The notes under the pieces are model-generated. The model made no database searches. It was not told where the DNA came from and worked only from the letters and a program-made list of their open reading frames with translations. Positions 1 to 8,810 of a DNA stretch of 64,000 nucleotides are shown here, piece after piece. Each line of letters opens with the position of its first letter. Within the stretch, counting starts at the first letter, position 1. The stretch lies in contig CBDBDS010000010.1 of NCBI GenBank assembly GCA_965203985.1, forward strand, positions 124,001 to 188,000, given 5' to 3'. Position numbers and translations under genes: made by a program. Source of the DNA: Bin87 sp965203985 (GTDB taxonomy: Bacteria > Chloroflexota > Dehalococcoidia > Lucifugimonadales > UBA3495).

Positions 1-527
1 CGGCGGAGGGTCACGGCGTGAAGGTAGTATCGATGGCGTTCTTCCAGGAGAACGAGGACGAGGCAATCATCTGGCGTGGGCCGATGATCCACAACGCCAT
101 CAACCAGTTTCTCCAGTCTACGGACTGGGGGGAGTTGGACTACCTGATTGTGGACCTGCCGCCGGGCACGTCGGATTCCCCGCTGACGGTAATGCAGACG
201 CTGCCAATGGACGGGTTCCTGGTGGTGAGCACGCCGCAGGACCTGGCGATCATCGACGCCAAGCGGTGCATCAACATGATCCGCAAGCTGAACCTGAATG
301 TGGTCGGCATCGTCGAGAACTACGCCGGCGACATCTTTGGAGAGGGTGCCGGACGACAGTTGGCGGAAGACATCGACGCGCCGTTCCTGGGCAGCATGTC
401 CCTCAATTCGTCCTACCGGGACACCAGCAGGCCAACGGTCCTGGTGGACGACACAGTCAGCGGCGAATACGCGTCCGTGGCTGACGAACTGCGCCGGAGC
501 CTGAAGGCGCACGGCCGCGAGGCGTAA
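1..527 (+). CDS. Mrp/NBP35 (ApbC) family P-loop ATPase, C-terminal part
   Basis: The gene is cut by the left window edge; the frame is open from base 3. Mrp/ApbC proteins are P-loop ATPases that carry or transfer iron-sulfur clusters in the cytoplasm. The visible part has the family signatures IIWRGPM, the Walker-B-like DYLIVDLPPGTSD and the VSTPQDLA block. The Walker A region lies outside the window. Canonical members have a CPxC pair shortly after the VEN(M) motif that holds the bridging cluster. Here VENYAG runs directly into DIFGEGAG and the cysteines are absent, so this may be a cluster-independent paralogue. It ends 13 bases before the convergent accDA gene. Confidence 0.88.
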   Translation, partial: AEGHGVKVVSMAFFQENEDEAIIWRGPMIHNAINQFLQSTDWGELDYLIVDLPPGTSDSPLTVMQTLPMDGFLVVSTPQDLAIIDAKRCINMIRKLNLNVVGIVENYAGDIFGEGAGRQLAEDIDAPFLGSMSLNSSYRDTSRPTVLVDDTVSGEYASVADELRRSLKAHGREA

Positions 528-540
528 CCGCGGATAGCGC

Positions 541-2386
541 CTACGAAGCCTGCCGCTCGATCCCTTCTTCCAGCGCCGGGAAGGATCCGAAAGCCGGTCC
601 AGGCAGTTCCATTGGCGCCGGCGCGTTGATCGCGTGCATCCGAAGGAGCGCCGCCACCTCTTGCTGTATGGCTTCCTGGGCGAAGGGGTTAAGTTCGCCC
701 ATCTGGCGGAACTTCCGGTACCGTTGCTTGACGAGCTTGCCGCTGGAAACGCGGCCGGCTTCGGCAAGGTGCTTGTAGATGGAATACTCCAAGCCTTCGA
801 CGGCCTGGCGCGGGTCGAGGTGCGCCCCGCCGGCGGGTTCGGGTATGACCTGGTCGATGATGCCAAGTTCCTGGCAGTCACGGGCGGTGAGCATCAGCGC
901 TTCGGCGGACTCGCGAGTGAGGTAGCGCTCGCGCCGGGGGCCGCCGACCGCGTGGTGAAACGAGATCGGCGAGTAGATCGCGTACTGCTGCATCAGGATG
1001 CGGTCGGAAAGGCTCAACGCCAGGGCCGCTTCGTTGCCGGCCTCGCCGATGATCACGGAAACGACCGGGGTTTCCGCCTCGAGCATCATAGACAGGCTGC
1101 GGGCGATGGCGTTGCCCACGCCCGTGTTCCTCGGATTCGAGCCGGGGATCAGCACCCTGGGAATCGATGAGGGTGACCAGGGGTAGGTTAAACCGGGCGG
1201 CCAGACCGATGATCCGTTGCGCTTTGCGCAGCCCATCGGGATGGACGTGGTACCGGTTTCGGTCGGTATCGTGGGAGTGGATCCGCTGCTGCCCGATTGC
1301 GGCGACGGGATGCCCGCGCAGGAGGCCGATGCCGCCGACCACGGTGCGGTCGTCGCTGCTGACCCGGTCACCGCAAATCTCGAAGAAATCTTCCAGGATA
1401 TGACGCATGTAATAGAGGGCGTCAGGCCGCTCGTCATGGGTGGCGGCTTCCACCGACTCCCAGGTCTCAGTATCCTCGGCGGACGGAACCGGCAGGCGGG
1501 AGACAGCGCGGCGTCCCAGGCGAATCGGTTCGGGCTCCAATAGCAACGTGAGCAATCGGCTGATCCGCGATTGCAGTTGCTCTCGGTCAACCACGTTGTC
1601 CAGAAGGCCCCGGCGAAGATGATACTCGGCGGTGTGTACGTCCGGTGGGACTTGTCGTTCCGTTGCCTCGATCATAGCGCGGATGGGGGAAAGCCCCACA
1701 ACCGAGCCGGGTTCGGCGATGATGACGTCGGCGAGGTTGGCGAAACTACCGTAAGCCTGCCCGGTGGAAGGATTGGCCAGCACGGCGATAAACGGCATGG
1801 ACGCTTCCCGCAGTTTGTTCGCGGCGGTGACCGTTTTCGCCATCTGCATCAGCGACAGGACGCCCTCCTGGGTCCGCGCGCCACCGCCGGTAACCAGGGC
1901 GACGACGGGAAGGTCCCGACGCGCGGCGTGCTCAAAAGCCAGGGCGACTTTTTCGCCTACGACGCTGCTCATGCTGCCGCCCATGAAACCGTAGTCCAGG
2001 ACGACAAGCATCACGTTCCGGCCGTCGATTTTGCAGGTTCCGGTGACCGCGGCCTCAGTCAGGCCGGTGCGGTCCTGGCTCTGCGTGAGCTCATCGGCGT
2101 AGGAGGTACGGTTGGAGAACGCCAACGGCGCGACGGAACGCACGTAGCGGTTGTGCTCGCGGAATGTGCGACGATCCGCCAGCAACTCGATCCGTTCACG
2201 GGCCGACAGAGTGTAGTGGAAACGGCAATACGGACAGACCCGGAAATCGAGGTAGGCCTTGGAATCGCTGATCGGTTCGTGGCAGTACAGGCAATGGTCG
2301 TGCATTGCAGACAAGTACATCTGCTCCAGCTCGTCCCCGTCGCTGAAGAGGTGCACCAGGAAATTGGTCAGGTCGCGGACCGGCAC
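541..2386 (-). CDS. accDA: Fused acetyl-CoA carboxylase carboxyltransferase AccDA, apparent frameshift
   Basis: One locus encodes both carboxyltransferase subunits, which move the carboxyl group from biotin to acetyl-CoA at the first step of fatty acid synthesis. The N-terminal part is AccD-like, with a CxxC...CxxC zinc ribbon (HCLYC and CPYC) and the GGSMSSVVGEK and GGGARTQEG motifs. The second half is AccA-like (LVTLIDSQGADP, then NAIARS, VSVIIGEAGNEAALAL). The start is GTG at 2386, preceded by AAAGGAGGA at good spacing. The reading frame breaks between about 1113 and 1127: AccD plus the first part of AccA is read in one frame, and AccA from NAIARS to the end in another. Removing one base there restores a continuous protein. 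Because the enzyme is normally essential, a sequencing or assembly error is as likely as a real mutation. Confidence 0.82.
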
Positions 2387-2403
2387 CTAAACTCCTCCTT
2401 TAG

Positions 2404-2867
2404 TTGCCGAAAAAAGCCGACGTCCGTGTACGGGCGAGTGCACTCGGCTTTTGCAGGTCCCAAGGCCGTTTCAGTTACATCTCCATTGTACACAAAAGCA
2501 ATTTCGTCGAACCCCGGAATGCGCTGTGAGTCCAGGGCAATCGCGTCTAAATTAGCCTCCGCGGTGATACCGGACCAAACAACATGCTGTGCCCGCTTTA
2601 GACAGTCAAAACACAGGTCGGTAGGCTGGTTTTCGCCGATTTGGAACCCAATCGGACTGAATTGCAGTATCTGGAAGGCCGCCGACAACAGACGATATCA
2701 ACGAGTAGAATGTTCGAGCGCGCTGATTATGCCGATTACCGCAAGACGCGATTGCCCTGGCTGTGAGTCCTATGGAGATTGTGGGCCAGGCGACGCGGTC
2801 CCACAACCGGACAGACGCAGTCTACCCATCAATCCCCGACATAGCGCGAATTTGCCCACCACAAGTC
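2404..2867. other. Intergenic region with one doubtful small ORF
   Basis: This stretch separates accDA from tilS, both on the minus strand, and is visibly less GC-rich than its surroundings. A 106-codon minus-strand frame (2688 to 2368) runs into the accDA start. It would begin at TTG, has no other methionine and matches no family I recognise, so I do not call it a gene. The region probably holds the accDA promoter; no clear terminator hairpin was seen. Confidence 0.3.
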
Positions 2868-4367
2868 TCAGGCGGATTCGGCGGTGGCGGGTTGGGGATC
2901 GAACCGGATAAAAGTGGCGGGAACCTCCTCTGCTCCCGGGCGGACGGCGGCCCAATCGGCGATGCGGCCGCCGACGATCCACGCGATGCCCCGGGGGGTT
3001 ACGACCAGGGGTATCCGCTCGCGCCAATGCCGGGGGATCCGGGCATCGGTGAAGATGTCCTGCAGTTTGCGGGTACCGGACATACCCAACGGCTGCATGC
3101 GATCGCCGGGCTGCCAGGTTCGCACGGTGGCGCCTTCCGCCAGGGCCCCGGAGGAGAGGTAAGCGGTGAGCGGGTTTCCGGTGTCTAGGGAGGTTTCGGG
3201 GGTTACTCGCACCGACTCGGCGGTCACTTCCCAACCATCACGCCGGGTGACGGCGACGGCGATGGGGCCCCAGGGAAGGGTAAGCCGGAACTCGCGTACA
3301 GGATCGGGATACGGGCAATCGTCGGCCCGGCCGGGGCCGGACATTGTGGCCCACCGCGAGCCCACGTCGAGTTGGTGATCCCGGGGCAATTCAATGGTCT
3401 TGCCGGAACCCGGGTCCGAGATGGCCCGGGACATGGCCGCCAGGTGTCGCTCGGTGAGGCGGTGCTCGTGCCCGGTCACCGCGATCCAGGCGCGCCTGAG
3501 GATGATTTGCCGGAGGGCCGGATGCGCTTCCGCGAGACCAATCCGGTCGAGGCGTAGGCTTCCGTCGTCCGCCACCGGTTGGGGGACGATGCGTGGCCAG
3601 AGCAGATCGGCCTGCTGTTCCATGTAATCGACCTGGGCGGCCGCGGTGCGCGAGATCCGGCCCAACGCGTCGGCGATGCGCGGGTTCAGCTGCTCTTTCA
3701 ACGCGGGCATGATGTCCAGGCGCACGCGATTGCGGGCGAAATCGCGCATATAGTTGGTGCTGTCGTCGCGGAAGTCGATGCCGTAATTCCGGCAGTACGA
3801 AATGGTGTGATGCCTGCTGAGGTCAATGAGCGGACGCCAGACTCGCAACTCCTCCTCTGGTCCGTCGCCGTTGCTCGGCGTCACCGGGTACGGCCACGGG
3901 TCCAGTTCGCTCATGCCGCGCAGGCCGTGAAGACCGCTGCCGCGAGTGACGTGGAGCAATACGGTTTCGGCGAGATCGTCGGCGGTGTGGCCCACTGCTA
4001 CGAGCCGAGCGCCGACCTGCCGGGCAACCCGGGCCAGGAAGTCGTAGCGAAGGTCGCGGGCCGCCTGCTCGAAGGAACTGACTCCGGAGTTGCTTTGGTA
4101 GGCCGCCACGTCCACTTCGTCGAAGATACAGTCCGGCCACATCCGGCGGACGAAGTCGGCATCGTCATAGGTCTCCTGACCGCGAAAGTCGTGCATCAGG
4201 TGAGCGGGTTGCACCTTGAATCCGAAGCGAGTATCGGTACGGGAGATGGTCAACACCCGCATCAGCGCGCAGGAATCGGGTCCGCCGGATACGCCGGCGA
4301 CCACCACGTCATCCGGCCCCAGCCCGGCTCGCCGTGCGGTGGTTATCGCCGTGGTGTACAACCGCAT
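2868..4367 (-). CDS. tilS: tRNA(Ile) lysidine synthetase TilS
   Basis: TilS is an ATP-dependent enzyme that converts the CAU anticodon wobble cytidine of a minor isoleucine tRNA to lysidine, so that it reads AUA. The PP-loop motif SGGPDS lies at about residues 27-32. It is followed by VGHTADDLAET and by RNRVRLDIMPAL, which are typical of the TilS N-terminal domain, and the long C-terminal region fits the substrate-recognition domains (499 aa). I chose ATG at 4367; a TTG at 4412 would add 15 unconserved residues, and neither has a strong ribosome binding site. It is the last gene of an operon behind the histidine phosphatase and the CorC-like gene. Confidence 0.92.
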   Translation of the reverse strand: MRLYTTAITTARRAGLGPDDVVVAGVSGGPDSCALMRVLTISRTDTRFGFKVQPAHLMHDFRGQETYDDADFVRRMWPDCIFDEVDVAAYQSNSGVSSFEQAARDLRYDFLARVARQVGARLVAVGHTADDLAETVLLHVTRGSGLHGLRGMSELDPWPYPVTPSNGDGPEEELRVWRPLIDLSRHHTISYCRNYGIDFRDDSTNYMRDFARNRVRLDIMPALKEQLNPRIADALGRISRTAAAQVDYMEQQADLLWPRIVPQPVADDGSLRLDRIGLAEAHPALRQIILRRAWIAVTGHEHRLTERHLAAMSRAISDPGSGKTIELPRDHQLDVGSRWATMSGPGRADDCPYPDPVREFRLTLPWGPIAVAVTRRDGWEVTAESVRVTPETSLDTGNPLTAYLSSGALAEGATVRTWQPGDRMQPLGMSGTRKLQDIFTDARIPRHWRERIPLVVTPRGIAWIVGGRIADWAAVRPGAEEVPATFIRFDPQPATAESA

Positions 4368-4425
4368 GGCCGGCCAGAATCCTCGGTCGTGTCGGCGTTT
4401 GTTTCGGCCCAAGGGGCGACCCGTC

Positions 4426-5052
4426 CTAGTAGCTGGTGCGGTTGGCGGCAGTCAGATGGTCGACGGCGTTGTACGCGGCTAGCCGGCGGCCGCGCCGTCC
4501 GGAGGTGATGGTGGTGCGACTGCCCAAGGAAAGGTCCATGTGGTTGATGTTGGCGAGCGGAAGGTCGATGACGGCGGCCACGATACAGCGAATGGTGAAG
4601 TTGTGGGTGACGGCGATGATGGTATCGTCGGAGTCGTGGCGGTCGTCCAGTTCGTCGATTGCGGCCATAGCGCGCTGTTGGACATCACCCAGGGATTCGC
4701 CGCCGGGCATGGTGACGCTGCTGGCGTCGCGACGCCATCCCTGGTACAGATCAGGCCAACCGTCGCGCATTTCCTGGACGGTGACGCCCTCCAGATCACC
4801 CATGTCCATCTCGATGATGCGGGGCTCATCGGTGACGGACAGACCGGAAAGGTCCGCGATGGCGCAGGCGACGCCCCGGGCCCGCTGCAGCGGACTGGAG
4901 TAGACCGCCACCGGGTTCCACGTCAGGCTGGCGACTGCCAGTTCCCGGGCCTGGGCCCGTCCCCGCGCGGTCAGGATGGAGTTGGTTGTGCCCTGCAGGC
5001 GGCCCGACGCGTTGATGTCGGTTTCGCCGTGGCGTACCAGGTGAAGCCTCAT
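4426..5052 (-). CDS. Histidine phosphatase family protein
   Basis: The protein belongs to the phosphoglycerate mutase/acid phosphatase superfamily, which uses a phosphohistidine intermediate. The catalytic LVRHGETDIN motif is at residues 5-14, followed by the GRLQG block, an SSPLQRARG motif and a C-terminal VTHNFTIRC with the second active-site histidine. At 208 aa it has the size of CobC/GpmB-type phosphatases; the substrate cannot be told from the sequence. Its ATG overlaps the stop of the upstream CorC-like gene by four bases (ATGA), so the two are probably translationally coupled. Confidence 0.88.
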   Translation of the reverse strand: MRLHLVRHGETDINASGRLQGTTNSILTARGRAQARELAVASLTWNPVAVYSSPLQRARGVACAIADLSGLSVTDEPRIIEMDMGDLEGVTVQEMRDGWPDLYQGWRRDASSVTMPGGESLGDVQQRAMAAIDELDDRHDSDDTIIAVTHNFTIRCIVAAVIDLPLANINHMDLSLGSRTTITSGRRGRRLAAYNAVDHLTAANRTSY

Positions 5053-6428
5053 GCGGAACGATCCTCCGACGGTGGGTCAACCAACTTCAGGCGCACCTGG
5101 TTGACGCGGGCTCCGGCCATGTCGGTGACGGTGACCTCGAGGTCGCCGGTTTTGACCGTGTCATTTTCGACAGGAAGTTCTCCGAGCTCGTGCAATACCA
5201 GCCCGGCAATCGTCTGGTAGTCGCCCTCGGGCACATCGATGCCGTGGGGATTGAGGCGGTCGTTGATTTCGATGATCGTCATCCCGCCGTCCAGGAGGTA
5301 AGCGCCGTCAGGCAGTTGCGCAACGCTGCTGTCCGCGGTCATCGCCGGCGGGTCGTCATCGACCACCGTGCCGACGATGACGCCGACCAGCTGTTTCATG
5401 GTCACCAAGCCGGCGATTCCGCCGTATTCATTGGTGACCAACATCATCGACAGGCGGTGTTGCTGCATGGAGTCGAAGGCGTCGGACACGGTGACGGTTT
5501 CGGGAATGAAGTCCACCGGGCGCATGGTTTCGGTGACGGGGTCCTGCGGGCCGATTTCTCCCCTGCCCTGGGCAATGAGCACTTCCTTGTTGGAGAGTAC
5601 ACCCAGGACGGTTTCCTGGCTGCCCTCGAAAACGGGGAACCGGGTGTGGCTGTGCTCCGCGTAGAGGACGAGGAATTCCTCCAGGGTGGTGTCTTTTTCG
5701 ATCCAGACGATTTCGGTGCGTGGCGTCATGATTTCGCTGAGCCGCCGATCCCGAAAGTTGAACACCCGGTGGAGGCGCTCAGCTTCGTCGGATTCCACCG
5801 CCCCTTGCTGGCTGGACAGGTCAATCATCATCCGGAGCTCTCCCTCGGTAAAGGTGGTCTGCCAACCGTGGGAAGAGGTGCCGAGCGCTTTATAGATGAG
5901 GCGCGGAACGACGGTGAAGAAATAGATGAACGGGGTGCACAGGAGCATCGTCCAACGCACGGGGTGTGCCGCTGCCAGGGACCAGCGTTCGGAGAATGTG
6001 GCCGCAAGCGTTTTCGGAGTGATCTCACCAAAGATGGATATTGTCACCGTCATGATCACGGCGGTCAGCAGAGCGGCCGAACCGGCATCGCCCAAGAGGT
6101 CGGCGGCGAGAGCGGTGCCCAGAGCCGTGGCGAAGATGGTGAACGCGTTCTGGCTCAGGAGAATGGTGGCGAAGAACTTCTCGTGTTGCGACAGAACCTG
6201 GTTGACGGCTCGTGCGGCGGCGTTGCCCTGGCCCGCGAGGTACTGGATCCGGATCTTGTTGACCGCCACCAACGCCGCCTCGGCACTGGTGAAAAACATT
6301 ACTCCCAGGAAACTGATCGCGAGCAGCGTGAGCTGCAAACTCCAGGGCATGGATAACCCGTCAGAGGTCTCCCCCACCTGCAACAAGACGGCCGCAATCG
6401 ATAAACCGTCGGGCGCGATGTCCATCAT
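5049..6428 (-). CDS. CNNM/CorC (HlyC) family membrane protein with CBS domains
   Basis: This 459-aa protein has the layout of CorC/hemolysin-type transporters. Hydrophobic segments fill about residues 20-190 (CNNM transmembrane domain, including FGEITPKTLAATFSE). Two CBS domains follow at about 210-350 (EIMTPRTEIVWI is the standard opening), and a C-terminal CorC_HlyC domain lies at about 370-450 (YQTIAGLVLHELGELP). Relatives are linked to Mg2+ or Co2+ efflux and ion homeostasis. It heads the operon with the histidine phosphatase and tilS. Confidence 0.9.
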   Translation of the reverse strand: MMDIAPDGLSIAAVLLQVGETSDGLSMPWSLQLTLLAISFLGVMFFTSAEAALVAVNKIRIQYLAGQGNAAARAVNQVLSQHEKFFATILLSQNAFTIFATALGTALAADLLGDAGSAALLTAVIMTVTISIFGEITPKTLAATFSERWSLAAAHPVRWTMLLCTPFIYFFTVVPRLIYKALGTSSHGWQTTFTEGELRMMIDLSSQQGAVESDEAERLHRVFNFRDRRLSEIMTPRTEIVWIEKDTTLEEFLVLYAEHSHTRFPVFEGSQETVLGVLSNKEVLIAQGRGEIGPQDPVTETMRPVDFIPETVTVSDAFDSMQQHRLSMMLVTNEYGGIAGLVTMKQLVGVIVGTVVDDDPPAMTADSSVAQLPDGAYLLDGGMTIIEINDRLNPHGIDVPEGDYQTIAGLVLHELGELPVENDTVKTGDLEVTVTDMAGARVNQVRLKLVDPPSEDRSA

Positions 6429-6591
6429 CTGGTTCCTATTCCTCCTGGCGACCCCGTCGGAGCATTCGGCCGGGGCGTGGGTATCGCCTGATTTAGATTA
6501 TCAACAAGAAGGATAGCATCGCCCGAAATGCCGCGCAAAGCCGGGCGGGTATCAGACTCGGGGCTATCGCATCTGAAATTACAACGGCGTC

Positions 6592-6611
6592 ACTCCGGCG
6601 AAAGCCGGAGT
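6592..6611 (+). repeat. Hairpin repeat, copy 1 (GAAA loop)
   Basis: ACTCCGGC-GAAA-GCCGGAGT is a perfect 8-bp stem with a GAAA tetraloop. The flanks are CGTC before and CCATG after. It is one of three related hairpins in the window. Compared with the others, the two outer stem pairs change on both sides together. Confidence 0.8.
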
Positions 6612-6667
6612 CCATGCATCGCCAGGCGCTTGGTTACCGCAGCGCTACTAACGATTTGAACCACTGG

Positions 6668-6687
6668 ATACCGGCTTTCGCCGGTAT
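6668..6687 (-). repeat. Hairpin repeat, copy 2, inverted relative to copy 1
   Basis: ATACCGGC-TTTC-GCCGGTAT is the same element in the opposite orientation; its reverse complement has the GAAA loop and the CGTCA...TCCAG flanks. With copy 1 it forms an inverted pair 56 bases apart, an arrangement like the paired REP units of other bacteria. Confidence 0.8.
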
Positions 6688-6742
6688 GACGACATTAAAC
6701 CGTTCATATGCGATAGCCCTGGCATCGGACCGGTTTGCCGGT

Positions 6743-6751
6743 TGCTATAAT
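6743..6751 (+). promoter_or_regulatory. Extended -10 promoter element for tsaD
   Basis: TGCTATAAT is a perfect -10 hexamer with the TGn extension, 32 bases upstream of the tsaD start. No good -35 box is present, which is common for extended -10 promoters. The same TGCTATAATTTG string occurs upstream of pdxA. Confidence 0.6.
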
Positions 6752-6783
6752 TTGACCCGACATTCATTGGGGACATCCGAGCC

Positions 6784-7857
6784 ATGCTTATTCTGGGCAT
6801 AGAAACGTCGTGCGATGAAACCGCGGTGGGCATCGTGGAGGACGGCCGGTTGTTGCGTGCCAACGCGATTGCATCTCAGGCCGCGCTCCACGCCGCGCAC
6901 GGTGGGGTCGTGCCGGAGCTGGCGTCGCGGCAGCACATCAGGGACATGGAACCGACCCTGCGCCGGGCCCTGGCCGACGCCGGAGCCACTCTGGATGACA
7001 TCGACGTGGTGGCTGTGACCCACGGACCTGGTTTGGCCGGGGCTCTGATCAGCGGGGTCAATACGGCGAAATCCCTGGCGCTGACGCTGGATGTTCCCCT
7101 GGTGGGGGTTAACCATCTGGAGGGTCACGTCTATGCGGCGTGGCTGGTTCCCGGCGATGCGTCGCCGGCGGAGGAACCGGGGTTTCCGCTGGCATGCCTG
7201 GTGGCGTCAGGCGGTCACACGGACCTTATCCTGATGGAAGGGCACGGCGATTACCGCCTGGTGGGCCGGACGCGAGACGATGCGGCCGGCGAGGCTTTCG
7301 ACAAGGCGGCGCGAGTCCTCGGGCTGGGCTTTCCGGGCGGACCGGAGATCCAGAAAGCGGCGCAGTCGCTGGCGGACTTCACCGAGGATGGCGAGCCTTT
7401 CGCCGCGGCCGCTGCGCCGCTGCCGCGGGCGTGGATGCGCGATACGTTTGATTTCAGTTTCAGCGGGGTGAAAACCGCGCTGCTGCACCGGGCGCAGGAC
7501 GTGGGTCTCTATCCGCGGCCGGAAGAGGCCAACGCCGACGTTGAAGGGCTGGTGGCAAACCTGGCGCACCAGTTCCAGGAGTCGCTGGTGGACGTGATGA
7601 CCGCCAAGCTGCTGGAGATGGCAGATCGTTACAAGGCCCGGGGGCTGGTGCTGGGAGGAGGCGTGACGGCCAACGCCCGCCTGAGACAAAGGGTGCTGGC
7701 AGAGTCGCCGGTACCGGCAATCATACCGGCGCCGGTGCTGTGCACCGACAACGGGGCAATGATCGCGGCGGGGGCGTTCTACCAGATGCAGCGGGGCGAC
7801 GTCGCTGACCTGGCGTTGGACGTTAATCCGTCACTGCCTTTCGGCGTGCCGGCGTGA
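6784..7857 (+). CDS. tsaD: tRNA N6-threonylcarbamoyladenosine transferase TsaD
   Basis: TsaD transfers the threonylcarbamoyl group to A37 of tRNAs that read ANN codons. The protein opens with the family signature ILGIETSCDETA, and the metal-binding pair His111 and His115 is present in VNHLEGHVYAAW. SGGHTDL, GEAFDKAARVLGL and the C-terminal LVLGGGVTANARLR blocks are all intact at 357 aa. The ATG at 6784 starts directly at the conserved N-terminus. It is convergent with the membrane protein gene that ends at 7869. Confidence 0.96.
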   Translation: MLILGIETSCDETAVGIVEDGRLLRANAIASQAALHAAHGGVVPELASRQHIRDMEPTLRRALADAGATLDDIDVVAVTHGPGLAGALISGVNTAKSLALTLDVPLVGVNHLEGHVYAAWLVPGDASPAEEPGFPLACLVASGGHTDLILMEGHGDYRLVGRTRDDAAGEAFDKAARVLGLGFPGGPEIQKAAQSLADFTEDGEPFAAAAAPLPRAWMRDTFDFSFSGVKTALLHRAQDVGLYPRPEEANADVEGLVANLAHQFQESLVDVMTAKLLEMADRYKARGLVLGGGVTANARLRQRVLAESPVPAIIPAPVLCTDNGAMIAAGAFYQMQRGDVADLALDVNPSLPFGVPA

Positions 7858-7868
7858 CTCGGCGTCCG

Positions 7869-8501
7869 CTAGGGTCCTGCGGCGGTGACCCCACGGACTG
7901 CGGGTTGTTCCAGACCGGGATCGGCCGCTGAACGCAACTGGAGAACAACGCCGGCGAAGGCAATGAGGTCGGCGTTGCCGGCGGTGCAAGGCATTTCGAC
8001 GTTCCAGTTGTGTCCGTCGATGCGAAGCATGCTGCCGCCGGAATCGGTCAGGCTGCGCCAGATGATCCAGCCCAACAGGACGATCAGGACCATCAACACG
8101 GCCGCCATGGCGTGCAGGTTGATGACCGGTATGACCACGTCGGGCAGGCGGTCGACCAGCCAATAGGCCAGCAGGAAATACGCTGCAACGCCGCCGGCCA
8201 AAAGGGTGGTCCACTGCTTCCTGGAGAGGCCGCGCCGGGCGTCGTTGCGCACGCTGACCGCGGTCACAGTGTCGGCGGCGAACATCTGGACGACCCGGGT
8301 GTGCCCTTCTTCCGTCACGGAAATGATCCGGCGGTTCGTCGCCACCAAGAGCCGACCGGTGGGTGTGGGTTCGCTGCTCAAACCGTGTTCGGCGTCGAGA
8401 AACGCGGCCACGCGTTCCCCAGGGAGCAGTTCTACTCCACGGACGTGGGACAGGAATGACGGGGCGTTATCCATGGTGGTCGTGGCCAAGCGGCTCTGCA
8501 T
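7869..8501 (-). CDS. Membrane protein with PH-like N-terminal domain, function unknown
   Basis: The 210-aa protein has an N-terminal segment (residues about 20-85, ELLPGERV...GRLLVATNRRIISV) that resembles bacterial pleckstrin-homology-like domains. Two hydrophobic helices follow at about 100-120 and 130-150, then a soluble tail. I cannot assign a function. No partner gene is evident; its neighbours are tsaD (convergent) and rsmH (divergent). Confidence 0.6.
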   Translation of the reverse strand: MQSRLATTTMDNAPSFLSHVRGVELLPGERVAAFLDAEHGLSSEPTPTGRLLVATNRRIISVTEEGHTRVVQMFAADTVTAVSVRNDARRGLSRKQWTTLLAGGVAAYFLLAYWLVDRLPDVVIPVINLHAMAAVLMVLIVLLGWIIWRSLTDSGGSMLRIDGHNWNVEMPCTAGNADLIAFAGVVLQLRSAADPGLEQPAVRGVTAAGP

Positions 8502-8810
8502 CGAATCGTATCACAGCGCGGCGCAGCCAATTTTAGATGGCGGACGGATATTTGGCGGTCGGGACCGGCGGAAATCGACGCTATCGGTCGGGTGAATCCC
8601 TGACGGCTTGACGATGGGAATCCTCATGCGATGGTCATCTGCGGTGATACCCGGAAAATTTTGCACTTTTTGAAAAAATTGGACTAATTTTGCATTTCCA
8701 AACACAGGCAACCGTACCAACTCATTTGTTAAATTCCCTGTCACGTTAGGGCGCATATACCAAACGTGGGACACGGCCGTTTCTACGAGCCGTGATTCGG
8801 AAACGAGCAA
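8502..8810. other. Intergenic region, AT-rich, upstream of rsmH
   Basis: This divergent spacer contains an AT-rich core around 8660-8720, including AAAATT-GGACT-AATTTT, a small inverted repeat. It presumably carries the promoters for rsmH and for the membrane protein gene. No consensus -35/-10 pair stands out and no coding frame is convincing. Confidence 0.35.

Larger units (their letters stand above)
6429..6783. other. Intergenic region with paired hairpin repeats and the tsaD promoter
   Basis: The region lies between two divergent genes. It holds two inverted copies of a short hairpin repeat (6592-6611 and 6668-6687) and, close to tsaD, an extended -10 box. No protein-coding frame with family resemblance was found. 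Confidence 0.6.

Noticed and set aside
2368..2688. 106-codon minus-strand frame upstream of accDA
   Set aside because: It has a TTG start, no internal methionine and no family match, and it ends inside the accDA start; described only as intergenic content.
1571..2911. 446-codon plus-strand frame over accDA
   Set aside because: It is antisense to a gene with clear AccD motifs and shows no family resemblance; long antisense frames are common in high-GC DNA.
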